A DNA stretch of 64,000 nucleotides from Paramecium sonneborni. Its lineage: Eukaryota > Ciliophora > Oligohymenophorea > Peniculida > Parameciidae. The stretch lies in NCBI GenBank assembly GCA_905182985.1, contig CAJJDN010000059.1, forward strand, positions 450,625 through 514,624, in the 5' to 3' direction. Below are positions 51,953 through 63,676 of the stretch, one piece after another. Numbering within the stretch: the first letter of the stretch is position 1; each line of letters begins with the position of its first letter. The position numbers and the translations under genes are program-made. The notes beneath the pieces are model-generated. The model saw nothing but the letters and a program-made list of their open reading frames with translations, searched no databases and had not been told where the DNA came from.

Positions 51953-53207
51953 TACCTTCAGTAAGTCTCCTCTTCAAATTCCCTTAAAAACCTGATATAA
52001 TCTATTAACTGCTTAAATGTGGGCTAAGAATTCATTCTTAATCTATATCCTTAAGATACTCCTTTAACTAAACTATTTTGCATGGATTATTATCCTGCAA
52101 TATCGATGATTCATAGAGTAGAGATAATCTATGATTTAAGTTTAAAAATCTGACAAAGATATTTAAATTTAGGATCAGATACCTTAAATTACTGCTTAAT
52201 TTAGATCAATAGTGCAAAATGGGCAATTTTCTGCTGGAATAAAATTGTTTACTTAGCATATTGAATCTACATAGAATTGAATAAATAAATTTTACCAATG
52301 TTGGCCATACCTAAAATTACCATTTTGAAATGTAAACTAATATAAGTCAATTAGGCCATTAATAAATTTATGTTAGTCAATTCAGGAAATTTAATTATCA
52401 ATATAAAAAATGATATTTATAGAGATATCAAAGAATAAGTCTTATAGGGTAAGGTAGTTGTGGTAAAGTATACAAAGTGAAAAATTAGGCAAATGAATTA
52501 AGAGCATTAAAAATAATAGCAAAAAAAGACTTTACAGATCAGAATGAAATTGAGAATATGAAGAAACTTGATCATCCAAATATTATGGCTGTTTATGAAA
52601 TAGCTTTAGATGATGATTTCTATTATATAGTAAGTCAGCTATGTGAAGGTGTAGAATTATTTGATGAAATCCACAAAAGAATAAAATAAAGCTATATATT
52701 TTCTGAAGAAGAAGTCAGATAGATATTCAAATAGATCTTAAATGCTATTGTATATGCTCATGAAAAGAATATTATACATCGTGATATTAAACCTGAAAAT
52801 ATCCTAATTGATCCTTCAGATTAACATATAAAAATTATAGATGGGGACTTAGTAAAGATATGACAAATGTTGTTTTTGTTAAATAGAAAATTGGAACAAT
52901 TGATTATGCAGCTCCAGAAGTTCTTTTAGAAAAAGGATATGATAAGAAATGTGATTTAGAGTCTTGTGGTGTTATTTTATATATTCTTTTATCTAGAGAA
53001 GTTCCATTTCCAGGAGATAATACAGGAGAAATAGAAAAGAATATCGTATCATCAAAAATTACATTGAAACAGAAAGTTTCGAAGACAATTTCAAATGATG
53101 CCAAGAATCTACTAAAAAACTTATTAGAATCTAATCCCATTAAAAGATATAGTGCTTAATAAGTTTTAGAAAATGAATGGATATAAAATTAAAGTAAATC
53201 AGTAACG
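51953..53207. repeat. assembly duplication, right copy
   Basis: Right-hand copy of 50697-51951, offset 1256 bp. It begins inside the OLA1 remnant and runs on into the unique 3' half of the kinase gene, so the kinase should be annotated from this copy. Confidence 0.9.
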
Positions 53208-53827
53208 AAAGAAATCTCATCTTAAGAGATATAGACTTTAAAAGTTGTCACGATTTTGTTGCGAAAGTAAAATGGTTTAAGCTACTTTTCATCTTATGAT
53301 ATAATAAAATTTAACTTAAGAAAAATATAAATAATTAAGATAAGCCTTTTAGGAACTTGATAAGAATGGAGATGGAAAATTAAGTATAAAAGAATTAAAA
53401 ATAAATTTTAATGATGATATTGATGTTGAGGATTTATTTACTAGAGTTGATACTGATAAAAATGGATATATTGAATTAACTGAATTTTTGACAGCTGCAG
53501 TTGATATGAAAAAATTAGCATCTCATGATTAACTTAAAGTTAATTAAAATGCTAGAAATTGATGAAATTAAAAAAATTTTTAATGGGAAAATTTAAGTTT
53601 AAGATGAAAATTATTGGGATCAACTTTTATAAGAAATGGACAAATATGATTATGGCAAAATATCATTAGAAGGGTATTAAGAAGCCATATATAAATTTAT
53701 TGATTATAATTAACCATCATCAAATTTAGGCAGTCAAAATCCAAATCCTGAACAAGAACCAAATATCACTAAAAAGATCAAATTAACATAATCAACTTAT
53801 AAGCTAAGGAATAGATAAATTAATTGA
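52370..53827 (+). pseudogene. calcium-dependent protein kinase (CDPK) gene, probably degenerate
   Basis: Clear CDPK order: Gly loop GQGSCGKVYKV, ALKIIAKKDF, IIHRDIKPENILI, KIGTIDYAAPEV, the C-lobe, junction ESKMVQATFHLM (reached through a 25-nt AAG-ending intron at 53201-53225), then EF-hands DKNGDGKLSIKEL and DTDKNGYIELTEF. Lesions: the frame slips by one base between KEQVL and the Gly loop. A one-base loss turns DWG into DGD before LSKDM (or a 35-nt intron removes this segment). The usual DxWS reads DLES. EF-hand 3 is missing with another frame slip after HDQLK. An in-frame model is possible only with one 47-nt and one 35-nt intron. The left assembly copy starts at 51114. Confidence 0.65.
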
Positions 53828-53863
53828 TTATATATTATTATATTTAAATATTGGTTGCACTGT

Positions 53864-54894
53864 ATGAAAAAGACTTTTAATTTAAAAATTGAATTAAAGA
53901 GCTCCAGTTCTTCAGAGAAAACTTCTCCTTACTTAGATAGTGATGGCAAGTATTTAAAATATATATTGTTTAAGGGAATATTATGATTATTATGATGTTA
54001 TTAAAATTGATAATATAACTTATGGTGAAGTTAGTGCAAAAAGATGTGGAAGAATTACAATGGAGGATAGAGTAAATTTAAATGATAATAATTTATTAGT
54101 TTTAAGCTATTGCAGACTTTGATGGAAAATAATAGTAATTTTATTTTGGAGTTTTTGATGGTCATGGGGGATCTTATGTAGCTAAATTACTTAGAGAACA
54201 ATTACATTTTCAATTAAAAAATAATTAGTTTTTCAATATTGATCTTGAATAAGCTATTTTAGAAAGTATTCAATAATATATTAGCTCCAAAATTAGGTTT
54301 CAATTAAATGAATATTGATATTCTTAAATAATAACATATTTTAATGAAAGATGGAGGTTCAACTGCTTTATGTGTTATTAATGTAGGTAAAGAACTATTT
54401 GTAATCAATGTTGGTGATAGTGCTTGTGTATTGATTGACAAAGATTACTAAATAACTAAATTAAATTAAGAGCATAAACCTGATAGATTAGATGAATCTA
54501 AAAGAATTACTGATAACCATGGATTTGTATTGACCATTAAGTATATACACAATTAAATAGAAATTAGGCTAGAATTAATGGTGAATTGGCAGTAAGTAGA
54601 TCTTTTGGAGATCCAAAATATATTGAACATGGTTTAACTGCTATTCCTGAAATTACTAAGCTGTAATTAAATGAAAAATCTAAATATTTAATTCTAGCAA
54701 CAGATGGATTTTGGGATGTGATTACTATACAAACCCTCTAAAAACTTCTTTTAAATTGGGAAAATTTCAATGAAAAAGAAGGTCTTTCTCAATATTTACT
54801 AGAATCAGCATTAAAATAATAAACTAATTATAAAAAAGATAATATGACAATAATCATCATTGATTTAATTATTTATTTTAATAAAATATTATGA
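53864..54894 (+). CDS. PP2C-family protein phosphatase
   Basis: A 312-residue protein; four introns (53950-53974 ending AAG, 54072-54099, 54266-54284, 54541-54560) restore one frame. PP2C motifs in order: RCGRITMEDR, YFGVFDGHGGSYVA with the metal-binding DGHGG, DGGSTALCVI, VINVGDSACV, EHKPDRLDE, ELAVSRSFGDPKY, LILATDGFWDV and KKDNMTIIII. All metal-binding aspartates of the family are visible. PP2C enzymes are Mn/Mg-dependent Ser/Thr phosphatases. It follows the CDPK gene by 36 bp on the same strand. N-terminal Ser-rich KSSSSSEKTSP suggests a flexible or regulated start. Confidence 0.9.
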
Positions 54895-55335
54895 TTTACA
54901 TAATCTACTTAAATTATGCTGATAATTATAAATTAATATCGACATTTGTTTTATTAATTCTTTTTGTTGTCTGAACTTTTTTTTAAATAAATTATCAAAT
55001 ATTAATATAATTATTTTAGAATAAAAAACATATGCATTAATGTTTCTTACTTTTTTAATTTAAAATAGTTTTTGTATTAAATTTTGCCTGTTTTTTAATT
55101 TTCAATGTATATGTTTGTAAAAATCATATTCAATAATTATGTATTTTAATTTATTATTTTTTTAAGTTCATCAAAAAAAGTTTGACAGTATAACTTTTTG
55201 ATGTAATTAGTTATTTCATTAATTTAATTAGAAATTATGGTTGTATTGTACTTAGATTGATTTTGTATTTAAATAACTATTACAGTTTTGAATTTCTGTT
55301 TGGATAATTTTTTTATAATATTAATTATCTTGTAA
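54895..55335. other. AT-rich intergenic region
   Basis: About 440 bp of T-rich sequence on the plus strand between two same-strand genes. No frame, RNA gene or repeat could be supported. Confidence 0.5.
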
Positions 55336-56066
55336 ATGACTTAGGAAACTTTAAGATAATTGGCTAGATAACTGAATAAAAACAAGTTTCTAGTAATAGT
55401 TTTTTCATTAAAATATAGATTGCAAAGCCTGCTACAGATGTATTTTAATGTGTTTAAGCTTTTATCTTATTGGTTAAAGGAGTAAAAATATAAGATTGGC
55501 TTTTGGCATAATTGTTAATGAGTTGCAGTTTACCCTAGATGGTGGAGACAATTATTGAGAAGAAAATTGATTATGCAAATATTATTATGTGCAAAAAGCT
55601 TTATCAATTAATACCTCAATAGCAAAATTCTTTAGGGAAGCTTATATACTAATTAATAAGTTAAAGTTTAAATTTTTTAGAAGATGAAAAAAGCAAGACT
55701 CAAAGAAGCAAAAGTACCATTATAAAGCATGAACCAAACCCTTATAGCAATAGTGTTAATAAAATCATTTAATCTTAAAATAAGAACGCCACTAATTAAA
55801 GATGTAAGGAAGATTTACATAAAATATTTTAACATAGAAAAATAACAAAACATTAGAAGAATAAGGAAGATGATGAAAAGAAATTTGAACTCTTAAAGGA
55901 AAAAATGAAAAAAATTAATAAAAATAGTTATTTTATTTCGCCCAGAAAAATATAATTTGATCAATAAGAAAAAATTATATTAAGCAATAACAATTCAGAA
56001 AGATAATTTATTCATAATAAACAAATGAGATCGTTAAGATCCTTTAGATCTTCTTTCTATGATTGA
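55336..56066 (+). CDS. hypothetical protein, 234 residues
   Basis: One intron (55393-55418) joins MTQETLRQLARQLNKNKFL to IAKPATDVFQCVQ. The first 110 residues are a helical, hydrophobic/cysteine-bearing domain (AFILLVKGVKIQDWLLAQ, KIDYANIIMCKKLYQLI). The remainder is basic and polar (DDEKKFELLKEKMKKINK, MRSLRSFRSSFYD). No family is recognised. No signal peptide or clear membrane span. Confidence 0.65.
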
Positions 56067-56220
56067 AAATAAAACAACTAAACTAATGATTATTTTTTTA
56101 CTTTATTAAGTGTATAAATTTATTTATTGATAAATAAATTACTGTTAAAGGAAAAAAAAACCAAAATTTTATTGAATTAAATAGGTCTTGAAACCTTTCA
56201 GATTGTCTAAATTAGTTTAC

Positions 56221-56445
56221 TCAAACGATTTTCACTTTTTTATAATTTAACCTCTCTTTTTCATAGATTCCTTTTATTTTTTTAATAAAATCTTCATATT
56301 AAGCTTCAATATGATCTTATATTCTTTTTATCTGAATAATAATATTTTTCTATCCTACTGATTCTTTTAATTAAAGTATAACTTATTTATATTATTATTT
56401 TTGATTATATTTAATAAAATCAATAATTTTTTGTTTTTTGTACAT
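56221..56445 (-). CDS. small coiled-coil protein, possible
   Basis: A 74-residue frame, MYKKQKIIDFIKYNQ through HIEAQYEDFIKKIKG to YKKVKIV and TGA. It is rich in Lys, Ile and Gln with heptad-like spacing, as expected for a short coiled coil. It may be a real small gene or an exon of something longer; another ATG lies just upstream in a different frame. Confidence 0.4.
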
Positions 56446-56608
56446 CTTTATAAGAGATTAACGATTTATAATGCATTAATTTAAATATATTAGAAGTAGT
56501 GATTGAAGAAAATTTTCTAAGGAATAAAATTTTAAAAAAATATTAAAAGTTATGGAAATTATTTTAATTTTATATATGAATTATTTATTATATTACAATA
56601 ATATATAT

Positions 56609-58310
56609 TCATTCTGGTTATTTCTATTTTATTAAATCTACATTAGTTTGATCATGCTACAATTGTTGCACTTATTCTGAATCCTTTGAGTTTAATTCTT
56701 TTTCTTCTAATTAAACATATGTTTCTTGCATTGTTAATAATTCAAAATCTTCATCCTTTAAGTTAAGTTCATTAAGTTTTAGATAATCATCTTGTTTGAT
56801 TTAACTAGAATGATCATTTGAATTTTCCTCCTATTTTACAGGATGTAACATCAGATTAGATTCTTTTCTGGAGATAATATCTTACTTGAATTAAAAATCT
56901 TAACTTTCTACATTAGGTATCTAATATGTTAAAATATCTTACTATTTGATTAGATTTATAGTTTTATTCTTGTATAATAATGCTATTGTCTAATTTAGAT
57001 TAATTTTCTTCTTTAATTAAGATTGAATCCTAAGATAGATTTTATAAAGGGATGCCAACCTAATGAAATTTAGAAATAAATTTATTTGAATACTAAAATT
57101 AAAGTATAAACTGTATTCTAGATATTTCATAAATTTGATTAGAAATAGTGAGTTTCATTTCTCCAATTTTCCTTAATTTTTCATAATAAGGAAAGAATAG
57201 ATTAAGATTGACAATTTTTCCATTATTTTCAACTCTAATTATTTTGCCAAAGACATTTTTAATAATTTTGAAATTTTTGAACTGTGGATAATACATTTCA
57301 ATGACATGATTGACAGCTTCAAATTATAGATAACTTTGATTCATGAGTATAACAATATAGGATAATAATAAAAGAGTTGATGCAATAGAACCAGCATCTG
57401 CTAAAACTTCACTAATTTTAGGATAACTAATTTATGATGTATTTTGAATTTAATCAACTTAATAATAAAATACAGCATAGGTTTCATAACCTAATTTTTA
57501 ACCAAAATATTGTTTATTCATAGAATTAGCAGTAACTTAATAATCAGTGATATATTCATACTCATCAAAACTTTCAAATAAAAATCCTTAATCAACTTAT
57601 GTATTTGAAATCTTAGTAATAATTTAAGCAAAAAATGTACTATCTTTTGTTAGAGGAATGACTAATTCTTTATCAATATCTTCTAAGGTAGCAGTATTAG
57701 TATTGAATTCTTTTTTAGATTATTTGACTATAAGTGTATTAGTTTGTTAATCAAAAAAATTTTTAATTGTTTCATTATTAGCACATTTCTATCCCTCTTA
57801 TAAATAAAAGTCTAAACACTAACCTAAAACTAGCATCATTTCAATTTAAGGATTATCATTGGAGAATTAACTACTAGTCTGTATTGTTAGGTTTTGAACT
57901 TCAACAATATGGAAATCGAACATATTAGTTTTCTTCTTAAATTATTGAGGATATCCTTGAGTAGGAGATTATCCATTAATAAAATGATAGATAACAGGCT
58001 AAAGAATTAAAGCTTCTGGGTTAAATGGATCTATGAATGTATATTAGTATTTCCTCATTTCTACTGATATAAATTTCTCTAATAATTCCAATTTGTAATC
58101 TTATTCAAAATTTGATAAGGTAGTAATTTTTGGTAATATTTATCCACTTTACCATTATATTATCATATAAATTAGGTATGAAAAACTTAAACCATAAAGT
58201 AAGACAGACATCAATCCTCCTTAAACAGTTTTGTATTCTGATGATGTGTAATAGATATTAGGTTAGAAAGATGCTCCAAATTAGTCAAGGCTTTTTATAA
58301 ATTTAATCAT
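56609..58310 (-). CDS. two-span membrane protein, ciliate-type, unknown function
   Basis: A 559-residue protein with one intron (56921-56942). It starts MIKFIKSLDQFGASFQPN and has a first membrane segment soon after (GGLMSVLLYGLSFSYLIYMI). A roughly 350-residue loop follows with few cysteines (QCLDF, GQKCANNE). A second span is STLLLLSYIVILM, and a cytosolic tail rich in Glu, Gln and Asp closes the protein (LNELNLKDEDFELLTMQE). This layout, short N-terminus, large external loop and acidic tail, is common in ciliate membrane protein families of unknown function. I cannot assign a role. Confidence 0.75.
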
Positions 58311-58406
58311 GTTTCTTAAAAATATTATATTAAAGTAAGTTAAATGTTATAAATAAATTAAAACCTTAAATAATGGAAATTCGTTTTTAATATATTATAT
58401 AAATTA

Positions 58407-59551
58407 ATGAAGGTTATTATCATCATTGGATTATTGCTAGCCCTTAGTATGGCAGCCCATTTCGATAAAAAAACAATTCATAAACATATTGAAGACTTAC
58501 ATAAATCTAAATGGGGTTAAACATTGTTATCTATGATGGCATTACATTCATAATCATAAGGACCAGTTGATGAATTAGTCTAAGCCATAGAAGACTTAGT
58601 TGCTGATTTATAAGAAGAATTAGATGTTTTAGAATTCAACTTTAATCAAAGAACCAATGAACATCATAAAATTGTCACTACCTTAGAATAAGAAATTAAT
58701 TAAGCCATACTTGATTATTAAAGAACTTAAGATACTCTTGATAATTTACTTTATCCAAGAAGAGAAAATTTAAAAAACAAAATTGAATAAATTCAAGAAT
58801 ATTAAGAAGCCAATAGGTATTAATATTATATTAAATTCAATTAGAAAAACTTTGGCTGAAGCTGAATTAAAAAGAGAAAATGAAAAAGAAGAATTTGAAA
58901 CACAACTTGCAGATTTTAACTCAGCTGTTGAATCAACTGATTAAGCTTTAGAATTACTTTACAGTTTAAGAAATTAATCTCTTGGATAAGTTTCATCATC
59001 AAATATTAGAAAAATTCATGTTTAATTAAATATGATTGAATAAAGAATTAGAGCTCATAGCAAACATGGACCATTAATTAAAGCATTAATTTAATTAGCA
59101 AATGAATAAAATTTCTCAAATTAAGATATTGTTGGAACTATTTTAGATAAATTGAATGAATTTAGAAATGCTGTTGTTGATGCTATTAATGATGCTACTG
59201 CATTAGAGGCTGAAAATTAAAAAGAATTTGAAGAAAGAGTTTAATAATTAGATCACGAATTCTCAGAATTTGGTAAATAAATTAGTAAAATTACAGTTGA
59301 TTTAGAAGCTACAATAAGTATATTATTATATATAATAAATAGCTAAAATTAATGAATTAACTGAATATTCAGCATAAAGAGATGCTGATAGATAGAGATT
59401 TTAATCATAATTGAATATAGAAAATGATAGCTATGCTGAAGAAACTAAAATATATTAAGACATGAAAAATGAATATATTAGAGAATAAGAAGTTGCTGAA
59501 TCAGCAGAGAAGGTTGTTAGAAGTGCCGATTTTTCAAATATCAAGATATGA
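58407..59551 (+). CDS. trichocyst matrix protein (TMP)
   Basis: A 363-residue protein with introns at 58817-58844 and 59318-59342. It opens with a signal peptide (MKVIIIIGLLLALSMAA), then the very typical HFDKKTIHKHIEDLHKSKWGQ. Two long alpha-helical, Glu/Gln-rich coiled-coil halves follow (VDELVQAIEDLVADLQEEL; VVDAINDATALEAENQ). TMPs are stored as a paracrystal in the secretory trichocysts of Paramecium and expand on release with calcium; precursors are cut between two coiled-coil blocks. The match to the known family is strong and is the best taxonomic marker in the window. Confidence 0.93.
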
Positions 59552-59563
59552 AAAATTATTTTA

Positions 59564-60042
59564 TTACAGAACTCAATAAACAAAGAATATTATTTTAAAT
59601 TTTGCATCAATTTTTAGTAAATTTTCATAAATTATTTAATATTATATTGAATAATTTTAAAACTATATTTAATCATAAACTATCAGCATCTATTGTCAGT
59701 ATCTGTACTCTTCGAAAGATATTTACCATTTTAAAATTGTTTGATTTCAACTCTCCCATTTAAAATAATCATACCAAATCCATTTTTTAGATCTTTACTG
59801 TAAGAACCAATGTATATTTATCCATTAGGCCATTCAAATTATCCATATCCATTCATTTAACTATTTTTCCAATATCCAAAATATTTTCTTCCATCTTTAT
59901 AGATCATTTTACCAAATCCACACATTTGATTATCAATAAAATTTCCTAAATAATGAGTTCCATCCTCCCATTAATATCTTCCTAACCCTTCTCTTTTATG
60001 ATTCATAAGATTTCCATTATAGTTTTATTCTGTTCGTATTTA
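59564..60042. repeat. assembly duplication, left copy, next to N gap
   Basis: 479 bp that recur at 60713-61191 (offset 1149). The left copy ends at a run of about 670 Ns. It contains the last 120 codons of the MORN gene annotated at 60832-61710 (minus strand). As at the two other joins, this looks like the same locus represented on both contig ends. Confidence 0.85.
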
Positions 60043-60712
60043 NNNNNNNNNNNNNNNNNNNNNNNNNNNNNNNNNNNNNNNNNNNNNNNNNNNNNNNNNN
60101 NNNNNNNNNNNNNNNNNNNNNNNNNNNNNNNNNNNNNNNNNNNNNNNNNNNNNNNNNNNNNNNNNNNNNNNNNNNNNNNNNNNNNNNNNNNNNNNNNNNN
60201 NNNNNNNNNNNNNNNNNNNNNNNNNNNNNNNNNNNNNNNNNNNNNNNNNNNNNNNNNNNNNNNNNNNNNNNNNNNNNNNNNNNNNNNNNNNNNNNNNNNN
60301 NNNNNNNNNNNNNNNNNNNNNNNNNNNNNNNNNNNNNNNNNNNNNNNNNNNNNNNNNNNNNNNNNNNNNNNNNNNNNNNNNNNNNNNNNNNNNNNNNNNN
60401 NNNNNNNNNNNNNNNNNNNNNNNNNNNNNNNNNNNNNNNNNNNNNNNNNNNNNNNNNNNNNNNNNNNNNNNNNNNNNNNNNNNNNNNNNNNNNNNNNNNN
60501 NNNNNNNNNNNNNNNNNNNNNNNNNNNNNNNNNNNNNNNNNNNNNNNNNNNNNNNNNNNNNNNNNNNNNNNNNNNNNNNNNNNNNNNNNNNNNNNNNNNN
60601 NNNNNNNNNNNNNNNNNNNNNNNNNNNNNNNNNNNNNNNNNNNNNNNNNNNNNNNNNNNNNNNNNNNNNNNNNNNNNNNNNNNNNNNNNNNNNNNNNNNN
60701 NNNNNNNNNNNN
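60043..60712. other. assembly gap (670 N)
   Basis: A run of Ns. Because its two flanks are the same sequence, the gap length is probably not real and the true sequence may simply overlap. Confidence 0.95.
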
Positions 60713-60831
60713 TTACAGAACTCAATAAACAAAGAATATTATTTTAAATTTTGCATCAATTTTTAGTAAATTTTCATAAATTATTTAATATTATATTGAA
60801 TAATTTTAAAACTATATTTAATCATAAACTA

Positions 60832-61710
60832 TCAGCATCTATTGTCAGTATCTGTACTCTTCGAAAGATATTTACCATTTTAAAATTGTTTGATTTCAAC
60901 TCTCCCATTTAAAATAATCATACCAAATCCATTTTTTAGATCTTTACTGTAAGAACCAATGTATATTTATCCATTAGGCCATTCAAATTATCCATATCCA
61001 TTCATTTAACTATTTTTCCAATATCCAAAATATTTTCTTCCATCTTTATAGATCATTTTACCAAATCCACACATTTGATTATCAATAAAATTTCCTAAAT
61101 AATGAGTTCCATCCTCCCATTAATATCTTCCTAACCCTTCTCTTTTATGATTCATAAGATTTCCATTATAGTTTTATTCTGTTCGTATTTAAGGAAAATC
61201 TAAGTAAAATTCTTTGATCTGAATTATAGGCTTTAAAAATTCGTTATAATATGTTCCGAATAAAATTTTATTAAAAAACCATCTTCCTTCAAAAATATCT
61301 CCTGTACTTAAAATTAATCTTCCTAAACCATGGATCTATCCAAAAATAAAATGGCCTTCAAATAATATCGAGGATTTCTTAGAAATTAGTTTACCAAAAC
61401 CATGTGCTTTCTCATTATAAAATTAGCCATAATAAATTAAGTCACTATTTAATTCATAAGGCTAATTTAAGTTCAAGAACCTTTTGAAAATAGCTTAATC
61501 AACCTATTTCTAGAGAAATTAAGCAAAGATTTTTGGTTTATCATTTTATTTAATTAGTTCAAAAGTTGAACCTTAAATGAACATAGAATTCAGAGAATTT
61601 TTAATTTCAGCTTCTGTTTCGAAAGTGGTATCTGTAGATTCAATTTCTTTTAATGCATTTTTTAAATTATTTTCAAAATGAGTGAGATTCTTAAAAGGAA
61701 TTTCTAACAT
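60832..61710 (-). CDS. MORN-repeat protein (1)
   Basis: An intron-free 292-residue protein. The first 110 residues are helical and acidic without known domain (MLEIPFKNLTHFENNLK). Then come about seven MORN repeats of the form YxGxxxxGxxHGxGxx, such as YYGQFYNEKAHGFGKLI, FEGHFIFGQIHGLGRLI, YLGNFIDNQMCGFGKMIY, YFGYWKNSQMNGYGQFEW and YIGSYSKDLKNGFGMIIL. MORN repeats bind phospholipids or act as protein spacers and are abundant in ciliates. A partial copy at 59683-60042 is an assembly duplicate. Confidence 0.9.
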
Positions 61711-61744
61711 TTACAAATAATATATTATTGACAAAAAATAAAGA

Positions 61745-62725
61745 TCATTCAATTTATTTTCCATCTTACCATTTGGAGATTTTAGGTTAATGATTAGATT
61801 ACATTAAAACTGCAGCACCATGATTTAATCCATTAAGAAATTCACCAAAATATCTAATTCCACTTTTATATTTAAATACTCCAAAACCATTTCTTTTGCT
61901 TTATTTATAAAATCCTTTATATTCTTCTAAATTTGGCCAAATAAATTAACCAAATCCTTCCATTTCTCCATTAACCCATTCTCCTTTATATTTTCTACTA
62001 TCTGCAAATTCCATAATACCAAATCCATTAATTTAATCATTTTCAAATGAACCTTCATATTTAGTACCATCTTTCCAAGTATAAATTCCTTTACCATGTC
62101 TTTTACCATCAAGAACTTACCCTTAATATATAGCTCCATTTGGAAACTCTAATTTTTTTTTTTCCAGTTTTGTATTTTTCTAACATTCATCTTCAAAATC
62201 TTTAAACATACCATTATCACCAAGAATTTTATCAGCAAAAAATTCTCCTTACTTAATTTATTATAACACTTACATAATGTGTTCCATCTTCATAAATTAT
62301 TAAACCTTTTCCATGTTTAATGTCACATGAAAATTATCCTTCATAATAATATTATTTTTTCTTGTAATATTTACAATAACCAAATTTACGTTACATAATT
62401 ATTTTACCAAGAAACCATTCTTTAGCATCTTCCTTCTTTTAAGCTTTCTCATGAATTTCTTTATCTAATAAAATCTCATCTCTAATTTTTTTTATTTGTA
62501 GAGGCAAATAAAACTAAAAGGTAATTGAAAAAAATTTACATTTTGAATGATTTAAGTTTTATTTCCTTAAGTTTAAATTCTTTAATTAGAAAACGGTGAA
62601 GTTGATTTGTTATTAATAATTTAAGTTTTGGCATGAGTATTTTTGTGAACATGTATTCCTGAATCACTTGGCATTGTTTTTTCATTACTTATTTTACTTT
62701 ATGGAGCTGTTTCTTTTTATTTCAT
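61745..62725 (-). CDS. MORN-repeat protein (2)
   Basis: A 310-residue protein with two introns: one of 26 nt (near 62522) joining QIIQN to FYLPLQIKK, and one of 22 nt at 62252-62273 with an AAG acceptor. The N-terminal 90 residues are polar and basic. MORN repeats follow (FSCDIKHGKGLIIYEDGTHY, YQGQVLDGKRHGKGIYTW, YEGSFENDQINGFGIMEF, YKGEWVNGEMEGFGQFIW, YFGEFLNGLNHGAAVL). It is transcribed toward MORN gene 1 (35 bp from its stop to that start), so the two form a tandem pair of related genes. Confidence 0.88.
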
Positions 62726-62888
62726 TTTTTTATTTATTTTATTAACTAAATTAATCAATATCTTCAAATAATATTTAATTCAATCTTTAAAATACCATTT
62801 AATATTTGATTTACGTTTTAATTATTAAAAAATATAAATAAATCTAAGATTCTAATTTAGATAATATAATATAAGTTATCAATTATGT

Positions 62889-63676
62889 TCACCTAAATCT
62901 TTTTGGAATTTCTTTTATTTTTTTTTCGGAAAAATCACGTTTACTAACACTTTCATATTATCCCTGGAAAGATGGAATATTTGGTATTGTTAAAGAGGTA
63001 TCTAAAGCAAGTTTTTTAGCTAGAGAAGGTGGAACTATTTTATGCTATTTGATCTTCATAGTTTTAAAAAATCTATGTGATTCACTTTATCGAAATAAAG
63101 CTACATTTGGACTTATTGGATTACTTATATATTTATTAATAAGGAATTTATTACTTAAACATACTTTTTCCTCCAAATATAAGATCTTTGTCAGGAGTTA
63201 AAGATTTATATTATCGTTAATATTCTGAAAAAGCATCCAATTTAGTCCCTTCCATTATAGTTTATGGATAATCTAATTTTAATTAATATGGTTCATCCAC
63301 TAATAATATATATTAGTGATATACAATGAGGTTTTTGGTCATGTAATTTCTGATATGTAGTATTATGAAAAAAACCTTCTCTTATTCTTTTCTAATTTGG
63401 AAGACAAGCAGTTTATGGTCTTAACATTGGATGTTTTGTTTTATCATAATATTCTATCTAAGTAAATATTAATGTATATACTTATTTTGAAGATTCAAGC
63501 TTAAACATTGGATTTTTGTCTTTGAATTCCTCAGGTGGATTGATCTTTTTGGCTTTACAATACTTTTTATTATGAAATTCAGTAAAGTATTCTGATAAAT
63601 GTTGATTACCTACTTTTGTAGAAATTTGATTTTTCTCTATGGACAATTATCTTTACAATTATTGCTATATTATCAT
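62889..63676 (-). CDS. hypothetical basic protein, 235 residues
   Basis: Three introns of 24, 25 and 31 nt (the last at 63124-63154 with an AAG acceptor) give an in-frame 235-residue protein. It starts MIIQQQLQRQLSIEKNQ and contains KKYCKAKKINPPEEF, RPQTACLPNQKRIREGFF, SEYQRQYKSLTPDKDLIF, NPISPNVALFRQSES and a basic end (KEIPKRFR). The spread of Pro, Tyr, Arg and Lys without hydrophobic cores is reminiscent of microtubule-associated or inner-lumen axonemal proteins, but I cannot assign a family. Confidence 0.65.

Noticed and set aside
54072..54284. Frameshifts in the PP2C gene
   Set aside because: Introns 54072-54099 and 54266-54284 explain them; all PP2C motifs then lie in one frame.
59998..60747. 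Long frames made mostly of X
   Set aside because: They cross the N gap and contain almost no real sequence.
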